NCBI GenBank assembly: GCA_900319465.1
Contig: ONOL01000010.1
Coordinates: 1 to 46,253, forward strand
Direction: 5' to 3'
Length of the DNA: 46,253 bases
Source of the DNA: an uncultured Eubacteriales bacterium
GTDB lineage: Bacteria > Bacillota > Clostridia > Oscillospirales > Oscillospiraceae
The position numbers and the translations under genes were made by a program. The notes under the pieces are model-generated. The model was not told the DNA's origin, did not search any database, and saw only the letters and a program-made list of their open reading frames with translations. This document shows, one piece after another, positions 16,401 through 26,944 of this stretch. How positions within the stretch are numbered: the first letter of the stretch is position 1; every line of letters starts with the position of its first letter.

Positions 16401-16426
16401 GAAAAAGGGGCTTGCGAGCAAGCCCC
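16401..16426 (-). terminator. Terminator of the Cys/Gly-rich microprotein gene
   Basis: A perfect 9-bp stem pairs 16407-16415 with 16418-16426. On the minus strand it is followed by a T-run (complement of 16402-16406). Position and T-tract fit termination of the leftward gene ending at 16439. On the plus strand the hairpin lacks a T-tract. Confidence 0.8.
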
Positions 16427-16438
16427 CGGAAAATGCGT

Positions 16439-16576
16439 TCAGTTGCAGCCGCAGCCGCAGCCGTTGTTGTTGCTCTCGCAGCCGCAGCCGCAGCCACAGC
16501 CGTTGTTGCCCCAGCCGAAGAGGACGATCAGAAGAATGATGATCCACAGATTGTTGTTGCAGCCATTACAGAACAT
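16439..16576 (-). CDS. 45-residue Cys/Gly/Asn-rich membrane microprotein
   Basis: This tiny protein has three parts: an N-terminal MFCNGCNNN, one hydrophobic helix (LWIIILLIVLFGWG, about residues 10-23), and a tail of alternating Gly-Cys repeats separated by Asn (NNGCGCGCGC, then NNNGCGCGCN). Ten of 45 residues are cysteine. AGAAAGGA lies about 6 bases ahead of the ATG at 16576 and a terminator lies just after the stop, which supports a real gene. Similar small high-cysteine proteins occur in Clostridia, sometimes named after chorion-type composition, without known function. Roles in the spore coat or metal binding are possible but are guesses. Confidence 0.8.
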   Translation of the reverse strand: MFCNGCNNNLWIIILLIVLFGWGNNGCGCGCGCESNNNGCGCGCN

Positions 16577-16730
16577 GGTGTGTCCTTTCTCCGCGCTCGT
16601 TATTGCCCGGCCGCGCATCCCGCGGATCGGAGGGCGGCGTTCTCTCTGAGTGGCGCACGGTTTCGCCGTGCTCACGCCATCTTATGCGGCAGGCGAATTG
16701 GCTGCTACATTCATAAACAGGAGTTCCGAT

Positions 16731-18071
16731 ATGGCACATGAGTTTGAAAAAAACGACGAGGCGGTCCGCGCGGAGAGCGCGGGAATCCGTGACAGGACCG
16801 GCGAAGGAAAGAGCGCCGGGCGCGCCCCGCGCAAGGCTGCCGGGGAAAAGAGCGCGGCGTTCAACGGCGTGGACAAGCTGCTGATCGACGAGACCGGGGA
16901 CGAGGCCTACAATTACACCGGGGACGAGACCTCCGAACGGGATTACCGTCCCATCCGCCAGAGCCATGAATACCGGTCCGGCTGCCTCGGCGGGATCATG
17001 TATTTCGTTTTCATCCTTTGCGTGTCCGTGGTGCTGGCCTGCCTGACCTGGATGGCTGCGAGCGATATGCTGGCACTCAACAAATCCCCCTACACCACGA
17101 CGGTCACGCTGCCCATGAGCATTTTCTCCTCCGAGACGGTGGATACCTTCGACGAGGACGGCGTGAAGACCGGCACCAAGCGGGTCACGCACGCGGACAT
17201 GGAATACGTGGCCCAGACGCTCAAGGAAGCGGGCCTCATCGAGTATAAGTGGCTTTTTGAGATGTTCGCCCGGTTTTCCCACGCCGACACGAAGATCAAG
17301 CCCGGCGAGTACGAGCTGCAGTCCACCTTCGACTACCGCGCGCTGGTGCAGAATATGCGCCCCGGCTCCGGCTCTGCCGTGACCGTCTCTGTGACCTTCC
17401 CCGAGGGATACAGCATGCGGCAGATCTTCCTGCTGCTGGAGGAGAAGGGCGTGGCCAATTACGACGATCTGATGAACGCTGCGGCGACCTATAAGTTCAA
17501 CTACGACTTCCTCGACGATCAGGAGTCGGAGGAAGCGACCCGTCTGGAGGGCTTCCTGTTCCCGGACACCTATGAGTTCTATGTCGGGATGCAGCCCTCG
17601 AGCGCGATCAACAAGTTTCTCGAAAACTTCCATTACCGCATGACTGCCGAGCTGCTGGCGAGAATGGAGGAGCGCGGCCAGAACATCCACGAGGTCATCA
17701 CCATCGCCTCCATGATCGAGAAGGAGGCCGCGAACGACAACGAGCGCGCCGCCATCGCCTCGGTCATCTACAACCGTCTGCGCGCCGGTATGCCGCTCGG
17801 CATCGACGCCACGACCCTCTATCTCTATCCCGACCACGAGGGCGCGCCGACCGCCGCCATGCTCGAGGAGGATACGCCCTACAACACCCGTCTGTACACC
17901 GGCCTGACGCCCACGCCGATCTGCAGTCCCGGCCTGACCTCGATCCGCGCGGCGCTCTATCCCGAGTCGACGAATTTCTACTACTATGCGCTGGACACCA
18001 GTACCGGCCTGCATAAGTTCTTCACCAATGCCAATGAGTTCAACAAGTTTGTCGCGACCCAGAACTATTGA
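16731..18071 (+). CDS. mltG: Endolytic murein transglycosylase MltG
   Basis: This membrane-anchored YceG-family lytic transglycosylase cuts nascent glycan strands and sets their length. The 446-residue protein has a charged cytoplasmic N terminus (about 1-85) and one transmembrane helix (GGIMYFVFILCVSVVLACLTW). The extracytoplasmic region has the family motifs VTFPEGYSMRQI, LEGFLFPDTYEF, TIASMIEKEA (catalytic Glu), VIYNRL, PLGIDATTLY and NTRLYTGLTPTPICSPGLTSI. Start 16731 has CAGGAG about 8 bases upstream; an in-frame Met at 16650 lacks such a site. It overlaps or abuts the following U32 peptidase gene. Confidence 0.93.
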   Translation: MAHEFEKNDEAVRAESAGIRDRTGEGKSAGRAPRKAAGEKSAAFNGVDKLLIDETGDEAYNYTGDETSERDYRPIRQSHEYRSGCLGGIMYFVFILCVSVVLACLTWMAASDMLALNKSPYTTTVTLPMSIFSSETVDTFDEDGVKTGTKRVTHADMEYVAQTLKEAGLIEYKWLFEMFARFSHADTKIKPGEYELQSTFDYRALVQNMRPGSGSAVTVSVTFPEGYSMRQIFLLLEEKGVANYDDLMNAAATYKFNYDFLDDQESEEATRLEGFLFPDTYEFYVGMQPSSAINKFLENFHYRMTAELLARMEERGQNIHEVITIASMIEKEAANDNERAAIASVIYNRLRAGMPLGIDATTLYLYPDHEGAPTAAMLEEDTPYNTRLYTGLTPTPICSPGLTSIRAALYPESTNFYYYALDTSTGLHKFFTNANEFNKFVATQNY

Positions 18072-19275
18072 CGCCCCGGAGCTGCTGGCGCCGGCGGGGG
18101 ATATGGAGCGGCTGAAAATGGCCGCAGCCTACGGCGCGGACGCCGTTTACCTCGCCGGGCGGCGCTTCGGCATGCGCGCCTCCGCGGTAAACTTTCCGGA
18201 CGACGCGCTGCGGGAGGCGGTGCGCTATGCCCACGCGCGGGGCGTAAAGGTCTACGTGACCTGCAACACGCTGCCGCGGGAGGAGGAGCTGAAGGAGCTC
18301 CCCGGCTATCTGGCCTTCCTGCAGGACGCGGAAGCCGATGCGCTCATCATCGCCGATCTCGGCGTTCTGGAGCTCGCCAAACGCTATGCGCCCAAGCTTT
18401 CCCGCCACGTGAGCACACAGTTCGGCGTCGTCAACAGCGCGACAGCCAAGGCACTGTATGATCTCGGCGCGGACACCGTCGTGCTCGCGCGGGAGACCCC
18501 GCTGGCCGACATTCGCCGCATCCGCGAGAACACGCCGGAGGCGCTGCGGCTCGAAGCCTTTGTCCACGGCGCGATGTGCGTTTCCTTTTCCGGGCGCTGC
18601 CTGCTGTCAAATTACCTGACTGGGCGGGACGCCAACCGGGGCCAGTGCGCCCAGCCATGCCGCTGGAAATACCATCTGGTGGAGGAGACGCGGCCCGGCC
18701 AGTATTTCGAGATCAGCGAGGACGGCGGCACGCATATCATGAACTCCCGCGATATGTGCATGATCGGGCATATCCCGGAGCTGCTGGACGCGGGGATCTC
18801 AAGCTTCAAGATCGAAGGCCGGATGAAATCGGCATACTATACGGCTGTAATCACCAACGCCTACCGGCACGCGATCGACGCTGCGCTCGCGGGGGAAGCG
18901 CCGGACCCCGTCTGGCTGCGCGAAACGGAGATGGTCAGCCACCGCCCCTATACCACGGGCTTCTATTTCGGCGAGCCGGGGCAATACTATCCCGACTCCA
19001 TGTACGACGCCGGGGCGGACGTGACGGCGGTCGTGGAGTCGTGCGAAAGCGACGGCTTCGCGGTGCTGACCCAGCGCAATAAATTCTCCGTCGGCGACGA
19101 GCTGGAGCTGCTGACGCCGGGGGATAAACCCGTTTTGTTCCGGGCGGAAGCGCTCTTCGATGAGGAGGGGGAGCCGATTGCGGATACCCGCCGCGCTATG
19201 ATGCGCTTTTCCATGCGTTTGCCATGTGCGGCGCCCGCGCTTTCCCTCGTGCGAAAACGGCGCGAAAGCGCTTGA
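18034..19275 (+). CDS. Peptidase U32 family protein
   Basis: This U32-family protein resembles YegQ/RlhA-type and collagenase-like proteins. Some members act in tRNA or rRNA hydroxylation, and others were described as proteases. The core begins PELLAPAGDMERLKMAAAYGADAVYLAG, and FVHGAMCVSFSGRCLLSNYLTGRDANRGQCAQPCRWKY follows as short conserved segments carrying the cysteines that in some homologues hold an Fe-S cluster. The C terminus is a short beta domain. The start is uncertain because the PELLAPAG motif begins right at the mltG stop (18069-18071). Candidates are ATG 18034, TTG 18049 or ATT 18067, none with a clear ribosome binding site, so translation is probably coupled to mltG. Confidence 0.85.
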   Translation: MSSTSLSRPRTIDAPELLAPAGDMERLKMAAAYGADAVYLAGRRFGMRASAVNFPDDALREAVRYAHARGVKVYVTCNTLPREEELKELPGYLAFLQDAEADALIIADLGVLELAKRYAPKLSRHVSTQFGVVNSATAKALYDLGADTVVLARETPLADIRRIRENTPEALRLEAFVHGAMCVSFSGRCLLSNYLTGRDANRGQCAQPCRWKYHLVEETRPGQYFEISEDGGTHIMNSRDMCMIGHIPELLDAGISSFKIEGRMKSAYYTAVITNAYRHAIDAALAGEAPDPVWLRETEMVSHRPYTTGFYFGEPGQYYPDSMYDAGADVTAVVESCESDGFAVLTQRNKFSVGDELELLTPGDKPVLFRAEALFDEEGEPIADTRRAMMRFSMRLPCAAPALSLVRKRRESA

Positions 19276-19299
19276 CAAACGGACATCTTGTGATAAAAT
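19272..19299 (+). promoter_or_regulatory. Promoter of the T-box/alaS transcript
   Basis: TTGACA (19272-19277) and TAAAAT (19294-19299) have a 16-base spacer, and a TG at 19291-19292 gives an extended -10. The -35 box overlaps the stop codon of the U32 gene. The start site should be near 19306. Confidence 0.8.
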
Positions 19300-19305
19300 A
19301 ACATA

Positions 19306-19520
19306 GGCTTTGACGAAAAGAGCCGGTTTTCCGCGCATTTCAGAGAGGGATCGTTCGCTGCGAGATCCCATGCGCGCCTCCGGCAGCCGTTTCCGAGCCT
19401 CCCCGCGACGAGCGGGGCGCAAGCCTGCGTTACAGGCGCTTGAGAGATCGCGCAAGCGATAATCAGGGTGGTACCGCGAATTCACCTTCGCCCCTGTTTC
19501 CGGGGCGAAGGTTTATTTTT
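19306..19520 (+). ncRNA. T-box riboswitch (tRNA-Ala sensing) upstream of alaS
   Basis: The T-box sequence AGGGTGGTACCGCG lies at 19465-19478. The downstream terminator pairs 19484-19494 with 19502-19512 and ends in a T-rich tract to 19520. Upstream, a Stem I is visible: gcgcat pairs with atgcgc around an AGAGAG-type bulge and a ctgc-containing distal loop. Below it gccgg pairs with ccggc, leaving GCC (Ala) unpaired as the probable specifier codon. Uncharged tRNA-Ala would stabilise the antiterminator and raise alaS expression. Confidence 0.92.
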
Positions 19521-19531
19521 TGGAGGACAAC

Positions 19532-22168
<2,637 letters not shown>

Positions 22169-22181
22169 GGAGGATTTGAGC

Positions 22182-22529
22182 ATGAAAGACGCAAACTGCC
22201 TGTTTTGTCGGATCATCGCCGGGGACATCCCCAGCGCCAAGGTCTATGAGGATGAGGACGTGTTCGCCTTCCGGGACATCAATCCCCAGGCTCCCGTCCA
22301 TGTGCTCGTGGTTCCCAAGCAGCATATCGGCTGCGCCGCCTGCATCGATGGGGAGAACTCTGCCGCCGTCGCGAAGTGCTTTGAGGCTATCGCGAAGATC
22401 GGCAAGGCCGAAGGGCTTGACAACGGCTACCGGGTCGTCAACAACTGCGGGGAGGACGGCGGCCAGTCCGTCATGCACCTGCATTTCCACCTGATCGGCG
22501 GCAGGAAGCTGGGAGAAAAAATCATCTGA
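22182..22529 (+). CDS. HIT-family nucleotide hydrolase (HinT-like)
   Basis: This 115-residue histidine-triad protein of the HinT/PKCI branch typically hydrolyses nucleoside phosphoramidates and aminoacyl-adenylates. The N-terminal CLFCRIIAGDIPSAKVYEDE and C-terminal triad SVMHLHFHLIGGRKLGE (HxHxHxx) are clear. GAGGAGGAT lies about 7 bases upstream of the ATG at 22182. Because HinT-type enzymes can clear aminoacyl-AMP by-products, co-transcription with alaS makes functional sense (inference). A hairpin follows. Confidence 0.93.
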   Translation: MKDANCLFCRIIAGDIPSAKVYEDEDVFAFRDINPQAPVHVLVVPKQHIGCAACIDGENSAAVAKCFEAIAKIGKAEGLDNGYRVVNNCGEDGGQSVMHLHFHLIGGRKLGEKII

Positions 22530-22536
22530 TCCTTCG

Positions 22537-22568
22537 GGGCGACACCGCAAGATCCTGCGGCGTCGCCC
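22537..22568 (+). terminator. Hairpin after the HIT gene, probable terminator
   Basis: A 13-bp stem with one mismatch pairs 22537-22549 with 22556-22568 around a six-base loop. Only a weak T-rich tail follows (tgcctgtttc), so termination may be partial. A TATAAT (22589-22594) just downstream could be the comEC -10 box; no clear -35 is seen. Confidence 0.55.
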
Positions 22569-22618
22569 TGCCTGTTTCAAATTAGATCTATAATACCTGA
22601 TAGAGGGAGGGAAATCGG

Positions 22619-24910
22619 ATGCGTAAGCTTGCGATCACCGCGTTTTCTTTTTCGGCGGCTGTGTTTGCGGCCCTGTATCTGCTGCCCTTCCGCGCTTTGC
22701 CGTATCTTGCCGCAGCCCTGCTTGCCGTCGGCGTTGTTCTTCTGCTGGCAGGGAGGAGATGGCTGCGCCTCTTTGCCCTCTGTGCGCTGGGGCTTGCCGC
22801 AGGCTGCGGCTGCTTTTACCTGCACGATCTGCAAACTGCGGTGCCCGCGCATCTGCTGGACGGTACCACGCAGGAGATCGAGGCGCGTATCCTCGATTAC
22901 CCGACCGTATACGAGCGCTACTGCCGCGTGACGGTGAAGATCGAGAACGAGAGCCTGCCGCATCTGAACGCGCTCGTCTATGACGAGAGCATGGCTCTTT
23001 CGGCCGCAGAGCCGGGGGACCGGGTGCGCTTTACGGCCAAAGCGTCCTCCGCCGACCGCAAATACGGAGAGGCCTGCGACGTGTATTTCGCGCGCGATCT
23101 CTATCTGAAGCTGAATACCAAATCGGGGGCGGAGATCGAGGAACAAAGACCGACGGCGGCCGCGCTCCCCGCGCGCATCCACCACGCGCTCACACAGCGG
23201 ATCGAACAGCTGTTTCCGTCTGATACCGCGGCGTTTATGAAATCGCTGCTGCTCGGAGACAAGAGCGATCTCTATCAGGACGAGGAAAGCTATCTCGCCC
23301 TCAGCCGCGCGGGGAATATGCACGCGCTCGCGGTCTCCGGACTGCATATTGCGTTTCTCGTAGGACTGGTGCAGCTCATGCTGGGCCGCGGGCTCTTCGG
23401 CTCGCTTGTCTGTATCCCGCTGGTCTGGGGCTTTGTCCTGATCACGGGCGCCAGCCCCTCCGCCGTGCGCGCCGCCGTGATGCAGACGCTGCTGCTGGCC
23501 GCGCCTGTACTGCGGCGGGAAAACGACCCGCCGACCAGCCTTGCCTTTGCGCTGGGGATCATCCTGCTTCAGAACCCGCGCGCCGCAGCCAGTGTGAGCC
23601 TCCAGCTCTCCTTTGCCGCGATGGCGGGTATCCTCTGCTTTGGCGAAGGTCTGCACCGCTGGCTCGTTTCCTGCCTTCCCGCCGGTCGGCCGCGCCGGCT
23701 GCTGGCGGGGGCCGTGGCCGCCGCTGCGAGCGCCCTTGCCGTGCTGCCTTTTACGGTGCCGCTTACGGCGATTCATTTCGGCTATGTTTCGCTGATCTCC
23801 CCGATTTCCGCAGCCCTGTGCTATCTCGCGATCTCGCTGTGCTTCTGCGGCGGGTATCTGGCCTGCCTGCTCTCTCTGGCGCTTTGGCCGCTCGGCGCCG
23901 CGCTGGCCTGGGTGACCGCGTGGCTTGCCCGGTACGTCTGCCTGGTCTCCGGGCTGCTCGCTTCGATCCCGTATGCGGTCGTGTATACGTCCTTCCGCTG
24001 GTGCGTGCTGTGGATCGGCGGCGTTTATCTGCTGTTTCTCCTTTTCCGATTCCTGCCCCTCAGACGGGGTGAGAAGCTGCTGATACCGGCGCTGCTCTCC
24101 GTGCTTGCGCTGATGGTCCTGATGAACGCGGAGCGGCTGCGCTACGAGCGGGCGGACGGGTACTTTGCCGCCCTGAACGTGGGGCAGGGACAGTGCCTGT
24201 GCGCCTTCTCCGGTACGCAGACCGCGGTCATCGACTGCGGCGGCCTCATGTCGCTTGATCAGGCCGGAGAGCTTGCGGGACGCTTCCTGCTCTCCTGCGG
24301 CCGGCGGGAGATCGACACGCTGATCGTGACGCATCCGGACGAGGATCACGCAAACGGCGCGGTCCTGCTGATGGAGATGCTCCCGGTCCGGCGCGTGGTC
24401 CTCCCGGCGGGATGCGGCGAAGAGGACACCGCGATAGCCGGACTGTGCGAATGCGCGGCGGAGAAGGGAACTGCGCTCATCTTTCTTTCGGAGGATTCCG
24501 TCCTTCGGCTCGGAGCGCTCTCGATCGATCTCACCGCGCCCCTCGGCGAGGGCGGCAACGACGGCGGGCTGCTTGCCGCGCTGCATTTCGGGGCATATGA
24601 CGTTCTTGTGACGGGCGATGTATCGCAGGAGGTCGAGAGGGCCTGGCTGATGCGCGCCTTGCCGCTGGATTCCGAGCTGCTCGTGGTCGGACACCACGGC
24701 GCAAAAGATGCTTCAAGCGAGGAGCTGCTCCGGCTTTCGGGCGCAGATACCGCGATCGTCAGCGTGGGCTACAACCACTATGGACATCCTGCGGAAGAAA
24801 CGCTTGAACGTTTGTACGCGAACGGCTATAATGTATACCGAACCGACCGGGACGGAACGATCATCATACGGATTGAGGACGGTCATGGCGAAAAAGAACC
24901 AGAAAGATGA
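22619..24910 (+). CDS. comEC: DNA uptake channel ComEC/Rec2
   Basis: This 763-residue polytopic membrane protein is the inner-membrane channel through which single-stranded DNA enters during natural transformation. It has an N-terminal DUF4131-like soluble domain between the first helices (about 30-190) and the Competence membrane domain with MHALAVSGLHIAFLVGLVQ (about 200-480). The C-terminal metallo-beta-lactamase-like domain has NVGQGQCLC, THPDEDHANG (HxDxDH), VTGDVS and VGHHGAKDAS. All three parts are intact. GAGGGAGGG lies just ahead of the ATG. The 3' end overlaps holA by 26 bases. No comEA gene is beside it. Confidence 0.93.
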   Translation: MRKLAITAFSFSAAVFAALYLLPFRALPYLAAALLAVGVVLLLAGRRWLRLFALCALGLAAGCGCFYLHDLQTAVPAHLLDGTTQEIEARILDYPTVYERYCRVTVKIENESLPHLNALVYDESMALSAAEPGDRVRFTAKASSADRKYGEACDVYFARDLYLKLNTKSGAEIEEQRPTAAALPARIHHALTQRIEQLFPSDTAAFMKSLLLGDKSDLYQDEESYLALSRAGNMHALAVSGLHIAFLVGLVQLMLGRGLFGSLVCIPLVWGFVLITGASPSAVRAAVMQTLLLAAPVLRRENDPPTSLAFALGIILLQNPRAAASVSLQLSFAAMAGILCFGEGLHRWLVSCLPAGRPRRLLAGAVAAAASALAVLPFTVPLTAIHFGYVSLISPISAALCYLAISLCFCGGYLACLLSLALWPLGAALAWVTAWLARYVCLVSGLLASIPYAVVYTSFRWCVLWIGGVYLLFLLFRFLPLRRGEKLLIPALLSVLALMVLMNAERLRYERADGYFAALNVGQGQCLCAFSGTQTAVIDCGGLMSLDQAGELAGRFLLSCGRREIDTLIVTHPDEDHANGAVLLMEMLPVRRVVLPAGCGEEDTAIAGLCECAAEKGTALIFLSEDSVLRLGALSIDLTAPLGEGGNDGGLLAALHFGAYDVLVTGDVSQEVERAWLMRALPLDSELLVVGHHGAKDASSEELLRLSGADTAIVSVGYNHYGHPAEETLERLYANGYNVYRTDRDGTIIIRIEDGHGEKEPER

Positions 24911-25934
24911 AAGCAAGCTGAATTATGCGGCCGAGGTCCGCGCTCTCAGGGAGCGGGGGCCTGAGCGGCTGTACTTTCTCTGGGGGCCGGAGGACTATCT
25001 GCGGGAGCAGTATCTGCTCACGCTCAAGAAGCTCTGCCTGCCGGAAGGGGAGGACAGCTTCAGCTTTCACCGTCTGAACGGGCCGGAGCTTGATCCCCTC
25101 GCGCTGCGCGAGGCCATCGACGCCGTCCCCTTTTTGACGGAGCGGAGCTTTGTCGAGCTGCGGGACGTGGATCTCAACCGCGTCCAGGAGCCGGAGAAGA
25201 TCCTTGACCTCCTGTCAGACGTCCCGGATTCCTGCACGGTCGCCTTCGTGCAGAACGCGCGCTTTGAACCGGACGGCAGGATCAAGCTGGTCAAAGGCGT
25301 CCGCGCCGCGGGCCGGGATCTGAAATTCACGCAGGCCTCGCAGGGGCAGCTGATCGACTGGATCGTCCGCCGCTTCGGCGCGCTCGGAAAGGGCGTGGAG
25401 CTGGAGGCGATCCAGCGCCTTATCTTCATCAGCGGCGATTTGATGAGCCGTCTGATCCCGGAGATCGAGAAGGTCGCGGCTTACGCGAAAGGGGAGAAGG
25501 TCACCGCCGCTGATGTGGAGGCGGTCGCAAACCACATCCCGGAAGCCGTGATCTTTGACATGACGGACTTTATTGCGCAAAAAAAGAACAACGCCGCCGT
25601 ATCCGTTCTGGCAGAGCTGCTGTCCGATAAAAACAATGAACCGATCCCGATCCTCGCCATGCTCGGCGCGCAGATGCGGAGGCTTTACGCCGCGCGGCTC
25701 GCCGCCGAGAAGGGACTGGGAACCAAGTTCGTAGTGGACAGCTGCGGCTTGAAGTACGATTTCCTCGCGACGAAGCTCCTGCAGTCGGCGCGCGGCTTTT
25801 CGCTGCCGCAGCTCCGGCGCGCCATCGAGCTCTGCGCGGAGGCGGACTATAAAATGAAAAGCAGCTCCCTGGACGACAGGGAACTGCTGACGGAAACGGT
25901 GCTTCGCATCGCGGCGGGAGAAGGGCATGCCTGA
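24885..25934 (+). CDS. holA: DNA polymerase III, delta subunit
   Basis: This is the clamp-loader delta subunit, which opens the beta sliding clamp. The 349-residue protein has the weakly conserved AAA+ fold of HolA: YFLWGPEDYLREQYLLTLK at the N terminus, PFLTERSFVELRDV, a SGDLMSRLIPEIEKVAAYA sensor region, and the C-terminal helical collar domain with LAMLGAQMRRLYAARLAAEKG. The start at 24885 (MAKKNQKDE) is inside comEC, and the comEC-holA order is common in Firmicutes. It overlaps rnmV by eight bases. Confidence 0.88.
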   Translation: MAKKNQKDESKLNYAAEVRALRERGPERLYFLWGPEDYLREQYLLTLKKLCLPEGEDSFSFHRLNGPELDPLALREAIDAVPFLTERSFVELRDVDLNRVQEPEKILDLLSDVPDSCTVAFVQNARFEPDGRIKLVKGVRAAGRDLKFTQASQGQLIDWIVRRFGALGKGVELEAIQRLIFISGDLMSRLIPEIEKVAAYAKGEKVTAADVEAVANHIPEAVIFDMTDFIAQKKNNAAVSVLAELLSDKNNEPIPILAMLGAQMRRLYAARLAAEKGLGTKFVVDSCGLKYDFLATKLLQSARGFSLPQLRRAIELCAEADYKMKSSSLDDRELLTETVLRIAAGEGHA

Positions 25935-26538
25935 GATCAGAGAAGTCATCGTCGTGGAGGGGCGCTACGATAAAAATGCGCTGCGTCAGGTCGTGGACGC
26001 CGTGATCCTCGAAACCTCCGGCTTCGGCGTGTTCAACGACCGACAGAAGCAAAAGCTGCTGCGGTCGCTGGCCGAGAAACGCGGGCTCATCGTCCTGACC
26101 GACTCGGACGGCGCGGGCTTTGTGATCCGCAATTTCATCCGCTCCTGCGTCGATGCGGCAATGGTCAAGCACGCCTATATCCCCGACGTCTACGGGAAAG
26201 AGCGGCGCAAGGCCAAAGCCTCGAAGGAGGGAAAGCTCGGTGTGGAGGGGATGCGGCCGCAGATCCTTCTGGAAGCGCTGCGCCGCGCCGGCGCGAGCTT
26301 TGTCGGCGAGAACGGGGAGACGGTCAAAACGGAGCCCATCACCAAGACGGATCTCTACCGCGCAGGACTCAGCGGGGGAGACGGCAGCCGGGAAGCGAGG
26401 CTTACGCTCCTGCGGGCGCTGGATCTGCCGGAACATCTGACGGCCAACGCGCTGCTGGAGGTGCTCAACGCCATGATGGGACGGGAGGATTTTTTCCGTC
26501 TTATCGAGTCCACTCTTCCACGCACGGAGGAACGATGA
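25927..26538 (+). CDS. rnmV: Ribonuclease M5
   Basis: This endonuclease matures 5S rRNA in Firmicutes. The 203-residue protein has a TOPRIM domain with REVIVVEGRYDKNAL (catalytic Glu) and LIVLTDSDGAGFVIRNFI (DxD). The RNase M5 C-terminal DUF4093 region (GVEGMRPQILLEALRRAG, TKTDLYRAGL) follows. The usual partner rsmA/ksgA is not next to it here; instead rnmV is translationally coupled to holA. The last 38 bases overlap a convergent small gene on the other strand. Confidence 0.93.
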   Translation: MPEIREVIVVEGRYDKNALRQVVDAVILETSGFGVFNDRQKQKLLRSLAEKRGLIVLTDSDGAGFVIRNFIRSCVDAAMVKHAYIPDVYGKERRKAKASKEGKLGVEGMRPQILLEALRRAGASFVGENGETVKTEPITKTDLYRAGLSGGDGSREARLTLLRALDLPEHLTANALLEVLNAMMGREDFFRLIESTLPRTEER

Positions 26539-26749
26539 CCGCGGCCAGAAGGGCAAGCTGCGCGTATTCGCTCAAGGTCTGCGCCTGCCGATAGAAACGG
26601 AAGCCGCGCAGGCTGTCGCCGTCCCAGGCGATCAGCAGCATCGCCGCGCAGACATGGAGAAAACAACTGAGCTGGAGACTGCGGATGAATATGTACCAGG
26701 CCTCCGGGCGCATCGCGAGCATTCGAGCGATTACCGCACGCACTTTCAT
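26501..26749 (-). CDS. Small hypothetical membrane protein
   Basis: This 82-residue protein starts at 26749, where GAGGTGAT precedes the ATG by about 5 bases. It has a basic N terminus (MKVRAVIARMLAMRP), a hydrophobic segment (LSCFLHVCAAMLLIAW), a short charged loop and a second hydrophobic segment (AQLALLAAVIVPPCVEEW). Two membrane passes are likely. I do not recognise a family. It is convergent with rnmV and overlaps its 3' end by 38 bases, which weakens the case somewhat, but the composition and ribosome binding site support it. Confidence 0.6.
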   Translation of the reverse strand: MKVRAVIARMLAMRPEAWYIFIRSLQLSCFLHVCAAMLLIAWDGDSLRGFRFYRQAQTLSEYAQLALLAAVIVPPCVEEWTR

Positions 26750-26837
26750 GGGGATCACCTCGTGATTAGTGTAGTGCGGTTTCTTCTTTTTCGCAAGGAA
26801 CACATTTTTCCATAGATATTTTGTATTCTATTCAATG

Positions 26838-26866
26838 TTGACATTTCTGCGGGGACGTACTATAAT
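26838..26866 (+). promoter_or_regulatory. Perfect-consensus sigma-A promoter of the ABC importer operon
   Basis: TTGACA (26838-26843), a 17-base spacer and TATAAT (26861-26866) form an exact consensus. It is followed by AT-rich sequence and an AAGGAGG site just ahead of the start at 26945. The TTGTTAAAA near-repeat just downstream of the -10 could be an operator, but this is not proven. Confidence 0.9.
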
Positions 26867-26944
26867 CATTTTTGTTAAAATTGTTAAAAGCATAACTTGT
26901 AATTCCCGGCCACCGGCCGTCGAAAATAGTAAGGAGGAAACAAA

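Noticed and set aside
16443-16649. A Gln/Pro-rich plus-strand ORF opposite the Cys-rich gene
   Set aside because: It is the complement of the Gly-Cys codon repeats, with no ribosome binding site; the minus-strand frame has both a ribosome binding site and a terminator.
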